DNA of 64,000 nt, taken from positions 56,312 to 120,311 of the forward strand of contig NZ_JAGGLO010000006.1 of the NCBI RefSeq assembly GCF_017874475.1, read 5' to 3'. Positions 8,004 through 16,167 of the stretch are shown one piece after another (position 1 is the first letter of the stretch; every line of letters starts with the position of its first letter). The notes under the pieces were generated by a model, which was given only the letters and a program-made list of their open reading frames with translations, was not told the DNA's origin and searched no databases. This stretch comes from Anaerococcus degeneri. Its GTDB lineage: Bacteria; Bacillota; Clostridia; Tissierellales; Peptoniphilaceae. The translations under genes were made by a program, and so were the position numbers.

Positions 8004-8028
8004 AAAGCACCCGGGCTAGGGGTGCTTT
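8004..8028. terminator. serS terminator
   Basis: AAAGCACCC and GGGTGCTTT form a hairpin immediately 3' of serS on the minus strand. Confidence 0.65.
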
Positions 8029-8041
8029 GTATTGCAAAAGT

Positions 8042-9331
8042 TTATTTAACTGTTGGTACGATTTTTTCCTTGCCACCCATGTACATTTGTAATGGAGCTG
8101 GGATTTTAACTGATCCGTCGGCTTGGAGTAGGTTTTCTAGGAAGGCTATTAGCATTCTTGGTGGGGCTACTACTGTGTTGTTTAGGGTGTGGGCAAAGTA
8201 GTTGCCGTCTTCTCCCCTTAGTCTGATGCCAAGTCTTCTTGCTTGGGCGTCGCCTAGGTTTGAGCATGATCCTACTTCAAAGTATTTGCCTTGGCGTGGG
8301 CTCCATGCTTCTACGTCGCAAGATTTTACCTTAAGGTCAGCTAGGTCTCCAGAACAACATTCTAGTGTTCTTACTGGGATTTCAAGGCTTCTAAAGAAAT
8401 CTACTGTATTTTGCCATAGTTCGTTATAGAATTTTTTAGAATCTTCTGGCTTGCAGATGATTACCATTTCTTGTTTTTCGAATTGGTGGATACGGTAAAC
8501 ACCACGTTCCTCGATGCCGTGTGCTCCTACTTCTTTTCTAAAGCATGGAGAATATGAGGTCATCTTTAGTGGCATCTTGGCTTCTTCGTTGATTGTGTTG
8601 ATGAATTTACCAATCATTGAGTGCTCAGATGTACCGATTAGGTAGAGGTCTTCGCCTTCGATTTTATACATCATATCTTGCATTTCAGCAAAGGACATAA
8701 CGCCGGTTACAACTTCTGATCTAATCATAAATGGTGGGATGTAATATGTGTAGCCCCTATCAATCATGAAGTCCCTAGCATAAGAAAGGATAGCTGAATG
8801 AAGTCTTGCTATGTCGCCCTTTAGGTAATAGAAACCTGCTCCTGAGGTATTTCTTGATGAATCTAGGTCGATTCCGTCAAAGCTTTCCATGATGTCTATG
8901 TGGTAAGGAACTTCAAATTCAGGGACAACAGGCTCACCAAATCTCTCTATTTCAACATTTTCTGTATCATTCTTGCCTAGGGGTACTGTTTCGTCTATGA
9001 TTTGTGGGATGACTTGCATCCTTTGTTTGACTTCTTCGTTTAGTCTTGCTGTTTCTTCTTCGATGTGGACAAGTTCGTCATTGATCTCAACTACATGGGC
9101 CTTAGCGGCTTCGGCTTCGTCTTTTTTGCCTTGGCCCATAAGAGCGCCGATTTCCTTAGAAGTCTTGTTTCTCTCGCTTCTTAGCTTGTCGCCGTCTGTT
9201 TTGTATTGGCGTAGTTTTTCGTCAAGTTCTAATACTTCGTCTACTAGGACAAGTTTTTCATCTTGGAATTTTTTCTTAATATTTTCCTTAACAAAGTCTG
9301 GGTTTTCTCTTAGTAATTTAATATCAATCAT
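8042..9331 (-). CDS. serS: Seryl-tRNA synthetase with variant motif 3
   Basis: 429 aa, typical length. The N-terminal coiled-coil arm (about residues 25-105) is followed by the class II catalytic core: TSEHSMIG, motif 2 FRKEVGAHGIEERGVYRIHQF, EVGSCSNLGDAQARRLGI. Motif 3 reads HTLNNTVVAPPRMLIAFLE where most bacterial enzymes have HTLNGSGLAVGRTLVA; the class-defining Arg is kept. It charges tRNA-Ser (and tRNA-Sec where present). A serine T-box precedes it. The start at ATG 9331 has an AAGGAG site just upstream. Confidence 0.95.
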   Translation of the reverse strand: MIDIKLLRENPDFVKENIKKKFQDEKLVLVDEVLELDEKLRQYKTDGDKLRSERNKTSKEIGALMGQGKKDEAEAAKAHVVEINDELVHIEEETARLNEEVKQRMQVIPQIIDETVPLGKNDTENVEIERFGEPVVPEFEVPYHIDIMESFDGIDLDSSRNTSGAGFYYLKGDIARLHSAILSYARDFMIDRGYTYYIPPFMIRSEVVTGVMSFAEMQDMMYKIEGEDLYLIGTSEHSMIGKFINTINEEAKMPLKMTSYSPCFRKEVGAHGIEERGVYRIHQFEKQEMVIICKPEDSKKFYNELWQNTVDFFRSLEIPVRTLECCSGDLADLKVKSCDVEAWSPRQGKYFEVGSCSNLGDAQARRLGIRLRGEDGNYFAHTLNNTVVAPPRMLIAFLENLLQADGSVKIPAPLQMYMGGKEKIVPTVK

Positions 9332-9349
9332 GTTTTCTCCTTAAAAATA

Positions 9350-9560
9350 TGCATAAAAAAAGCCTCCCCCAATTGGGACGAAGGTCTCGTGGTGCCACCC
9401 AAATTACGCAAGCAGGGCTTGCCTTAATTTCGTATTTGCTCAAAGACGGATTCACTACTGCCGACAGAGAATTTCCACCAACCATTCCCTCTCTAGGTGC
9501 CTTTCATAGCTACTACTTCTTTTCATCGCAATATTTCATTAGTACTAATATACAGCATTT
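9350..9560 (-). ncRNA. T-box leader, serine specifier
   Basis: Reading the minus strand, stem I includes GAGAGGGAATGG-type landmarks. The specifier is TCC (9450-9448) in GTGAATCCGTCTTTGAG, a serine codon. The T-box bulge GGGTGGCACCACGAG (9391-9400 core) uses TGGC, matching discriminator G of tRNA-Ser. The terminator pairs CCTTCGTCCC with GGGGGAGG and ends in seven T (about 9388-9355). All elements agree with control of serS by uncharged tRNA-Ser. A promoter of the TTGCAT-17-TATATT type lies around 9555-9590. Confidence 0.93.
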
Positions 9561-9673
9561 CGGAAAAAAATGCAAATATCTTTATCTGAATTTAATATTG
9601 ATAACATTTTTAACCCATAATCTTGGGATAAAATTATTTTAAATTAACTCAATAAGAGTATAATGGTTATGTT

Positions 9674-11566
9674 ATGGAGAAAAATGTGAAAAGATTAACT
9701 AAAAGAAAAGTGAATTTCCGCTACCTAAATATCCTCAGGGGCTTTTGCCTCTTGACTGTGTCTACCTACCACCTTTTTGGCCACGCTTTGCCGGGTGGTT
9801 TTTTGGCTGTAATAGGATTTTTAGTTATGTCCGGATTTTTGATGGAGAAAGCGAATTTTAATAGGGACTTGGCCCTTCAAGATATATTGGAAAGCCTGAA
9901 AAGAAAGGCAAAGAAGATCCTGCCCCCTATAATATTCATAAGTTCTATAAGCCTTATTGTGGCCTTGATATTTGCCAGGGAAATCTTTGATGACTCGGCA
10001 AGGTCTAGCTTGGCGGTGATTTTTGGCTTTGAAAATATAAGGCAAATTGTTGCAGGCGCTTCATATTTTGACAGGAATGGCAATTTTAACATCTTTGTCC
10101 ACCTCTGGTACATATCCCTCTACATCCAATTTATAGTAATTTTTTACCTTGTGAAATACATCGGAGGGAAGGTTAGAAATATTTCCGCTAGAATATGGGG
10201 ACTTATAATTTTAAGCCTGATTAGTTTTGGCCTTTGCCTATATTTCGCCATCAACAATAGTCCTATAATTAGGATTTATTACGGTACAGATACAAGGATT
10301 TATGCCTTTTTCCTAGGCATGGCCTTCTACCTTCTTTATTTAAAATACAAGGACAGGCTAGAAGTAAGCCAAAAAAGCCTTAGGATTTCCATAGGGCTTT
10401 TAGGACTTTGCCTTTTTGTGCCAATGTTTTTTATAAATGGTGAGGAAATTTGGATTTATAGGTCATTTTTCCTAGTCTATACCCTAGCCTTTGCCCTCAT
10501 GGTCCTTGTCCTTTACAGGTACGAAATCGAATATGGGGCCAAATTTGCTGATAATATTTTCGGCGGGATTCTGGAATACCTTGGCAGGAGGAGTTTCTAC
10601 CTATACATCCTCCAATACCTAGTCCAAGTGTTCTTCTCTTATTTCTTGATAAATTTATTAGAAAACAAATTTTTGTACTATGGTCTACAATTTGCTTGGA
10701 TAATATTTTTGGGAGAAGTTTGTCATATCATATTTAATAGAAAAAGGATTAATAAATACCTAATCCTAGTTCCTTTTGCTGGCCTAATAATCCTAAATAT
10801 TGTCTCCCTTGCAATCGGCAACCAAAAAGAAAAAGATATGGCCGAGCTTAAGGCGAGATTTGAACAAAGCGAAGAAGAAATCAAGAAAAATAACGAATCT
10901 GTCCAGAAAAAGAAAGCTTCAGAAGATAAAAAAAATAAAGAAGACGAAAAAGATAAAGAAGTAAGCTCAGCAGAAAAGGAAGAATCTTATCAAAAAGACC
11001 TTGAAAAAGCCAAAGAAGATAAGAATTTCAAAGAAAAACCTTATGATGACTTTAATTTCACAGAAAATGAGCTTAACTACGTAAAGGACATCCACATCAC
11101 AGCTGTGGGTGATTCAGTCCTTATCAATATTGATAAATACCTAAGAAAATACATTCCAAACCTCTACCTAGACGGAGTAGTCGGTAGGGATATGATTGAT
11201 GGGCCAAATGTCCTCGCAAATATCAAAAACAACGTCGGCCTCGGAGATATTGTCCTCATCTCCCTTGGATCAAATGGGTCTGCCAACCACAACGACATGC
11301 AGACAATTATGGACCTTGCTGAAGGCAGGGATGTATATTTTGTCAATACTTCCCACCTCCAATCCTATATGGATAAGGTCAATGCCGATATGAAGGAATT
11401 TGTGGACAAAAATCCAAAAGCCCACCTAATAGACTGGCGTGCCTACGTCAAAGACAGACCAGAACTCTTGGCAGTCGACAGGACCCACCCAAATGTGGAA
11501 GGCAGCCAAGCCTATGCTGACCTAGTTGTAAGAAAAATCTTGAATGTAAATAAGGTTAGCGATTAA
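9674..11566 (+). CDS. oatA: OatA-type peptidoglycan O-acetyltransferase (AT3 plus SGNH)
   Basis: 630 aa. Residues 1-375 form an acyltransferase-3 membrane domain with about ten segments (FRYLNILRGFCLLTVSTYHL; MSGFLMEK; RSFYLYILQYLVQ). A highly charged Lys/Glu linker (about residues 390-465) crosses to an extracytoplasmic SGNH domain: GDSVL (block I Ser), SLGSNGS, and DRTHPN with the catalytic Asp/His pair. OatA enzymes O-acetylate MurNAc and give lysozyme resistance. AT3-SGNH fusions can also modify other wall polymers, so the exact acceptor is inferred. It is monocistronic, ending at a long terminator hairpin. Confidence 0.85.
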   Translation: MEKNVKRLTKRKVNFRYLNILRGFCLLTVSTYHLFGHALPGGFLAVIGFLVMSGFLMEKANFNRDLALQDILESLKRKAKKILPPIIFISSISLIVALIFAREIFDDSARSSLAVIFGFENIRQIVAGASYFDRNGNFNIFVHLWYISLYIQFIVIFYLVKYIGGKVRNISARIWGLIILSLISFGLCLYFAINNSPIIRIYYGTDTRIYAFFLGMAFYLLYLKYKDRLEVSQKSLRISIGLLGLCLFVPMFFINGEEIWIYRSFFLVYTLAFALMVLVLYRYEIEYGAKFADNIFGGILEYLGRRSFYLYILQYLVQVFFSYFLINLLENKFLYYGLQFAWIIFLGEVCHIIFNRKRINKYLILVPFAGLIILNIVSLAIGNQKEKDMAELKARFEQSEEEIKKNNESVQKKKASEDKKNKEDEKDKEVSSAEKEESYQKDLEKAKEDKNFKEKPYDDFNFTENELNYVKDIHITAVGDSVLINIDKYLRKYIPNLYLDGVVGRDMIDGPNVLANIKNNVGLGDIVLISLGSNGSANHNDMQTIMDLAEGRDVYFVNTSHLQSYMDKVNADMKEFVDKNPKAHLIDWRAYVKDRPELLAVDRTHPNVEGSQAYADLVVRKILNVNKVSD

Positions 11567-11577
11567 AAATAAATTTT

Positions 11578-11648
11578 AAAAAGCCCTTGGACTTTGAAAG
11601 TAGAAATAATTTTAATTTTACTTTTGAAAGTCACAGGGCTTTTGTTTT
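11578..11648 (+). terminator. Long terminator hairpin after oatA
   Basis: AAAAGCCCTTGGACTTTGAAAGTA pairs imperfectly with TTACTTTTGAAAGTCACAGGGCTTTT around an AT loop. T-rich ends occur on both sides. Confidence 0.75.
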
Positions 11649-11747
11649 TAATAATTTTATATCTTACATAGAATCAAATAAATAGGATGTGGTTAATTTG
11701 TAGTTATACAATAAAAAAACCTTTAAAATCAACTATCTTAAAGGCTA

Positions 11748-11823
11748 TGGTGGGAAGTACTGGGCTTGAACCAGCGACCTCCACGATGTCAACGTGGCGC
11801 TCTTCCAGCTGAGCTAACTCCCC
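11748..11823 (-). tRNA. tRNA-Val (GAC)
   Basis: 76 nt with an encoded CCA end. The anticodon arm CCACG-TTGACAT-CGTGG gives GAC. The T-arm GGTTCAAGC and the acceptor stem GGGGAGT/ACTTCCC fit. It stands alone, away from the tRNA cluster at 62-64 kb. Confidence 0.93.
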
Positions 11824-11900
11824 AAGTCTATCTAATCATATCAGGAAATTTATTGGTTGTCAAATGGTAAGGATATTTCGTTTGGTATAAAAGGGTGTTT

Positions 11901-12145
11901 ACCCTGTCCAAGCTTTCATTTCCGAGAAATGAAATGACAAGGAATCTCGTGAGCTTGAGATTTCTTTGTATATGAGGTCCTGTCTTTATGAGATCTCTCC
12001 TCAGTCTTTGGCTTCGTCGACGGTAGTTTTCGGGCTCACTCTTATCCGTTCCGGATAAAGAGTTCGCCTCGAAAAGCCTCGATTAAGGGCTTCCATCAGT
12101 TCGCTACGCTCACTGTGGCCAGACCCATTAGAGACGGCGCAGGGT
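11901..12145. repeat. Fold-back intergenic repeat, copy B
   Basis: About 245 bases with inverted ends (ACCCTG on the left, CAGGGT on the right) and several nested hairpins, for example CTTTCATTTC/GAAATGAAA, ACTCTTATCCG/CGGATAAAGAG and CAGTTCGCTACGCTCACTG. It shares the internal TTTATGAG-type block and the terminal GACGGCGC with copy A. The remainder of 11,824-12,283 has no gene that can be supported. Confidence 0.6.
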
Positions 12146-12283
12146 GTGGAACTACAAAGCAATAAATTTATGTGCCGTTTAGACCTAAGTCGAGAGATCT
12201 CTTGCTAGCCAAATATAATTAATACTAAAAATAAGTCTAGATGATTTGGGAATTTTTGAAAAATTGCAGAAGGACGCAAAAAT

Positions 12284-12308
12284 AGGGACTGATCAATCAG
12301 TCCCTGTT
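12284..12308. terminator. Terminator overlapping the DUF4349 gene stop
   Basis: AGGGACTGA and TCAGTCCCT form a hairpin with a T run on the minus strand. The stop codon is inside the stem. Confidence 0.75.
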
Positions 12309-13184
12309 TTTCTTAAATTTTTTCTTCACCCTATAGAGGATAAAAAGAATTATTAAAATTATCAAGATAAATGGCCAGTAGAGGAAAAATCCTACTATGA
12401 CTTGGGAGAAAAATTCTTTGACTATTCCTAGAGATTCTCCCATAGCTTCCTTGATTCTTTCTCCTAGGTCTGGATTATTTGCCCTTTGGTCGTAGGAATA
12501 TACTTCATTTAGGGAAATATTGTAGGTGTCATAGGTCACCCTATCCTTTAGGTCGGCCTTGGCTTTTTTTATGGCATCAATCTCGCCCTGGGTCTCAATG
12601 ATTTTGGCATTGATGACTAGGGTGTCTTCGATATTTGTAGTTTGATCAAGGAGTTCGTTGAATTTATCGAGCTGTTTTTCCTTGATTTCTAGGTCCTTAT
12701 CCACATCTCTGAAAGCAGTCCTTAAGTTATTTGAGTTTTTATTTATACTCATGGTCTTGCCGATGTCAGCAAGGACTCGGTCGAATTTATTTACCTTATC
12801 TCTTGGGATTTTTATTGTAAATTCAGTAGTCTTTAGGTCCTTGTACCTATCAGAATAAGAAAAATATGTGGATTCATTTTCTATCAGACCTTCAAGGCTC
12901 TTAGCAGATTTATTGATAGTCTCAAAGTCCTTGTCGTAATTTGTTGTTTCAAGATCTATATAGACAAATCTCTCTATATAAGAATCTGGATCTTCTATTT
13001 CGCTTGGGCTTTCTCCTTCGGATACAGACTCGTCTTTGGACAATTCAGCTTCTGATGAGGCTTGATTTTGAACATCGCTTGCAAAGTCACGGGCTTCTTT
13101 AGCTTCTTCTTTGACATGATTTCCAGCCCCACAAGAAGCTAGGGCAAAAATGCTTAGTAAAACTAATATAAATTTCTTTTTCAT
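12297..13184 (-). CDS. DUF4349 lipoprotein
   Basis: 295 aa. A lipoprotein signal (MKKKFILVLLSIFALASCGAG, Cys19) is followed by an acidic Ser-rich spacer. The DUF4349 domain (about residues 88-275) contains the typical ERFVYIDLETTNYDKDFE and the coiled stretch with LEIKEKQLDKFNELL...GEIDAIKKAKADL. A C-terminal membrane helix with a basic tail (FILIILIILFILYRVKK) follows, so the domain should lie outside the membrane, anchored at both ends. Function is unknown for the family. Single gene with its own terminator. Confidence 0.85.
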   Translation of the reverse strand: MKKKFILVLLSIFALASCGAGNHVKEEAKEARDFASDVQNQASSEAELSKDESVSEGESPSEIEDPDSYIERFVYIDLETTNYDKDFETINKSAKSLEGLIENESTYFSYSDRYKDLKTTEFTIKIPRDKVNKFDRVLADIGKTMSINKNSNNLRTAFRDVDKDLEIKEKQLDKFNELLDQTTNIEDTLVINAKIIETQGEIDAIKKAKADLKDRVTYDTYNISLNEVYSYDQRANNPDLGERIKEAMGESLGIVKEFFSQVIVGFFLYWPFILIILIILFILYRVKKKFKKNRD

Positions 13185-13245
13185 AAGGCCCTCCTCTTTT
13201 CTTTTATTATATCACTATGGTAAACGATTGCAAGGAGGGCGAATT

Positions 13246-13917
13246 TTAATTAACTAGCCCATATATAACTGAATCTATAGCCTTTTGTGGGATGCCTATA
13301 TCTTCTATGACACATTTTCTCTTGTAGGCTTCTCTTTCGTAGAGGCCTGTTTTCATAAGTTGCATGGTCACAATCAAATCCGCATCTACCACTTCCCCCA
13401 AGTCCTGGCCTGTTGATGCATCAAGGCCTGATGGAATATCTATAGAAATTTTGTATTTCATGACGTTATTTATAATAGAAATTACTGTAGCATAGATACC
13501 TGTAACTGGCCTATTAAGTCCTGTGCCAAAAATGGCATCGACAATTAGGTTGACATTGGAAAGTCTTTTTTCCATATTTTCCAAGTCTTCGATTGATTCT
13601 ACATAATAAATTTCTTCGCAAAGCATCTCGCAGGATTCAAGGTTTAGCTTAAATTCTGGGCTGGCCTTTTCGACATCGCCTATAATAAAAATTTCCACAT
13701 CCTTGTATCTGGCAAGGAGGTTTCTGGCGAGTGCTAGGCCATCAGCACCGTTATTGCCAACACCTACAACCACTCCAAAGTAGCCAAATTTATTGAGATT
13801 TATATGTTTAAGCACAGCCATACTTGCCCTTTCAACTAGGCTTAAAGCTGGCACTTTCAAGACTTCTATGGCGTAGCGGTCGATGGCTTGCATTTGAACT
13901 CTGTCAACTAAAATCAT
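13246..13917 (-). CDS. nnrE: NAD(P)H-hydrate epimerase (YjeF N-terminal domain only)
   Basis: 223 aa. Interconverts R- and S-NAD(P)HX in nicotinamide nucleotide repair. Motifs: GVGNNGADGLALARNL (about residues 51-66), VDAIFGTGLNRPVTG, SIDIPSGLDASTG. Many bacteria fuse this to the NnrD dehydratase; here only the epimerase is present and no dehydratase is in the window. It overlaps the end of dnaI by 14 bases, so it is the last gene of the long minus-strand operon. Confidence 0.9.
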   Translation of the reverse strand: MILVDRVQMQAIDRYAIEVLKVPALSLVERASMAVLKHINLNKFGYFGVVVGVGNNGADGLALARNLLARYKDVEIFIIGDVEKASPEFKLNLESCEMLCEEIYYVESIEDLENMEKRLSNVNLIVDAIFGTGLNRPVTGIYATVISIINNVMKYKISIDIPSGLDASTGQDLGEVVDADLIVTMQLMKTGLYEREAYKRKCVIEDIGIPQKAIDSVIYGLVN

Positions 13918-14884
13918 AATCTGTCCCCTTTAATCTTAAATCTTCACCAAATATTTCATAGGTCTTTGAATTATTACCCAAAATTCTGGAAAATACCCTC
14001 GGTCCGTAGATTTCTCCTATCATATCTTCGTTAAGGTTTGAAGATAAAATAATTGGCAGACCCTTGTTCATCCTCTCATTTACAACATCAAAAAGATTGG
14101 ATTGGTCGGTTGACCTGTGGGTTTCGGCCCCAAGATCGTCTATAATTAGCAAATCACAATCAAAAATCATCTCATATTGGCTCTCGAGGTTTTCACGCCT
14201 ATCTTCAAAGGCCCAATGATAGTCATTTAGGAATTTAAAAAGCTTGGTTGATGTCATGTAAACAACCGAATAATTCCTGTCTAGAAGCTCCTTGGCTATG
14301 GAATTTATTAGAAAAGTCTTGCCCCTTCCGACTTCTCCCTGGATGTATATGTTAGCACTTTGTCTGTCAAAATTATTTATATATTCCTTTATTTCTCTAA
14401 CAATTTTCACAATATTTTCGTAAGGAATCACGTCATAATTCATATAAGGATTTTTGGAAAATAAATTGAAATTAAAGGTTGAGAAATTTTCCCTATTTAT
14501 GGCAGCCCTGAGTCCTGACTTTTCGTAATTATCTTCTATGATGAGATTTTTTCTACAAGAACAAGGCTTGGTACCAACAAAACCGGTATCCTTGCAAAGG
14601 TCGTGGTGGTACTTTAGGTCCATGTAATCAGTCTCATAGCCATTTGCCAAGAGGAGTTTGTTCTTTTCTTTTTTTAGGGTTTTTATTTTCTCTTCCGCTG
14701 GCCTTGTGTCCATATTCTGGGCAGCAAGCTCTAGACTTCTAAAACCAGTTTCCTTTATAAGGGCGTCGATTGCCTTTATTTGAGGGATTTTTTTGTAAAT
14801 TTCTTCTATGCGCTCGTTTTGCAAGACCTTGTTTACCCTGCGTCTCTCGGCTAGGATTAGGGATGCTTTTTCGTTGGCTTTCAT
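13904..14884 (-). CDS. dnaI: Primosomal helicase loader DnaI/DnaC-like ATPase
   Basis: 326 aa. The N-terminal helicase-binding region has the Zn-type cysteine cluster CKDTGFVGTKPCSCRKN (about residues 96-112). The AAA+ domain follows with Walker A GEVGRGKT (about residue 185), Walker B LLIIDDLGAE and a sensor-I SSNL. It loads the replicative helicase onto DNA. It sits directly behind dnaD (1-base gap), the standard Firmicutes pairing. Confidence 0.9.
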   Translation of the reverse strand: MKANEKASLILAERRRVNKVLQNERIEEIYKKIPQIKAIDALIKETGFRSLELAAQNMDTRPAEEKIKTLKKEKNKLLLANGYETDYMDLKYHHDLCKDTGFVGTKPCSCRKNLIIEDNYEKSGLRAAINRENFSTFNFNLFSKNPYMNYDVIPYENIVKIVREIKEYINNFDRQSANIYIQGEVGRGKTFLINSIAKELLDRNYSVVYMTSTKLFKFLNDYHWAFEDRRENLESQYEMIFDCDLLIIDDLGAETHRSTDQSNLFDVVNERMNKGLPIILSSNLNEDMIGEIYGPRVFSRILGNNSKTYEIFGEDLRLKGTDYDFS

Positions 14885-14885
14885 A

Positions 14886-15626
14886 CTATTTCTCCGTCTT
14901 GTTTAATCTCTCAAGTCTCTTTAGTCTTGCTTTTTCAGCTATTGACATTCCGTCATTTGGCCTTGCTGGATCGGTTTTTCTCCTGTAGGTCCTAACACCA
15001 GTCGCTTTTTTAAGCTTGTCCCTTTCTTCCTTCATCCTCAGCTCATTTAGGCTATTTATGCCCATATCTCGCCAAGATTTAAGGTAGCCCATGACGTATT
15101 TTACATCCACATTTCCAGATTCCTTAGCCTGCCTAAAGGCTTCTGTGACAAGCTCTGGTTCCTGGTCATACTCACCAAGGGTTTCGTGGATTCTTGTAAT
15201 GTCTGCCGGAGTAAGTTTTCTTGCAATAATTCTTTCGACATTTTCAAACATCATCGACTTTCTTTGGGCCTTATCAAAATTAATCTCGTTGGATGGAGTC
15301 TCATCGCTTTCGCCAAAATACATCTGTCTTAGGGATACAATTTCTATATAGGTCTGGCCGTTAGAATCCTTTTTTTCCCTAAAAATCCCCATATTTATCC
15401 AAAACTTAACCGCTTCTTCAAATCTTTTATCGTCAAAATTTAGCTGGCGTTTAATCTTTCCCTCATCTACAAATTTATTATTGTAAATTTCCTTATAGAT
15501 TAGTAGATAAACCTTGATAGCATCACCATCAGCCATCTGAAGATAGGTATTTAAAAACATATTCTCAAATGGAGTTGTACCCATATCTAATTTTAATTCC
15601 TGCATTTCAAAGTTCATTATAATCAT
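14886..15626 (-). CDS. dnaD: DnaD-like primosome component
   Basis: 246 aa. The N-terminal winged-helix region (about residues 10-100: LKLDMGTTPFENMFLNTYL, KVYLLIYKEIYN) is followed by the DnaB_2 domain (about residues 130-205) with the terminal YVMGYLKSWRDMGINS matching the YxxxIxxxW signature. The basic tail (RRKTDPARPND..., KARLKRLERLNK) is likely DNA-contacting. It works with DnaI in helicase loading. The start overlaps the end of the acetyltransferase gene by 20 bases. An in-frame ATG at 15,617 is an alternative start. Confidence 0.82.
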   Translation of the reverse strand: MIIMNFEMQELKLDMGTTPFENMFLNTYLQMADGDAIKVYLLIYKEIYNNKFVDEGKIKRQLNFDDKRFEEAVKFWINMGIFREKKDSNGQTYIEIVSLRQMYFGESDETPSNEINFDKAQRKSMMFENVERIIARKLTPADITRIHETLGEYDQEPELVTEAFRQAKESGNVDVKYVMGYLKSWRDMGINSLNELRMKEERDKLKKATGVRTYRRKTDPARPNDGMSIAEKARLKRLERLNKTEK

Positions 15627-16167
15627 CCTTACTTAATTTCATATTAATAATTTTCGAATAAACTAGGCCGTGATCAAGTTCAAAATTTTCTCCATCGACT
15701 TCTACGTCTTGGTTTTCAAAAACCTCCCTGGTGTAGGAAGTAATTTTAAATCCGCATTTTTTGTAGAGATTTAGGGCTCTTTTGTTAAAGGTGTTCACAT
15801 CAAGGATTAGGTTCCTATAGCCCATCTCCACAAAAAACACCCTCATTATAGCCATTACAGCCTCATAGCCATAGCCTTCCGATACAAAATTAGGGTCAAA
15901 AACTATACCCAGCTTGGCCCTTCTTAAGAGGGGATTGATATTTTTAAGTCCTATAAAACCTATAAAACGATCATCGGTCACCCTTCTTACTGCAAAATAT
16001 TTTTTGTTGGGAATGGAAATAGACCCCTGCCAGAGTTTGATTTCAAAATCTGTGAGGTTTCCGTAGTTATATCCAATAAGCTTTGGGTCGTCAAAAATCG
16101 CCCAATCCTTAAGTTCAAAGGCGGCTTTGACGTCAATTTTATCTAAATATATCCTAGACATTTTCAT
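15607..16167 (-). CDS. GNAT N-acetyltransferase, RimJ/RimL type
   Basis: 186 aa. The GNAT fold is visible in LKDWAIFDDPKLIGYNYGN, KYFAVRRVTDDRFIGFIGL, LGIVFDPNFVSEGYGYEAV (acetyl-CoA-binding motif A region) and LNLYKKCGFKITS. The substrate is unknown. It overlaps dnaB by 14 bases and dnaD by 20 bases, so it is translationally embedded in a replication operon. That position does not prove a replication role, but its overlaps are as tight as those of the surrounding genes. Confidence 0.8.
   Translation of the reverse strand: MKMSRIYLDKIDVKAAFELKDWAIFDDPKLIGYNYGNLTDFEIKLWQGSISIPNKKYFAVRRVTDDRFIGFIGLKNINPLLRRAKLGIVFDPNFVSEGYGYEAVMAIMRVFFVEMGYRNLILDVNTFNKRALNLYKKCGFKITSYTREVFENQDVEVDGENFELDHGLVYSKIINMKLSKDDYNEL

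Noticed and set aside
7953..8201. 82-codon frame near the serS end
   Set aside because: Opposite strand of serS and the fold-back repeat; no RBS.
9349..9642. 97-codon plus-strand frame before oatA
   Set aside because: It covers the serS T-box leader on the other strand.
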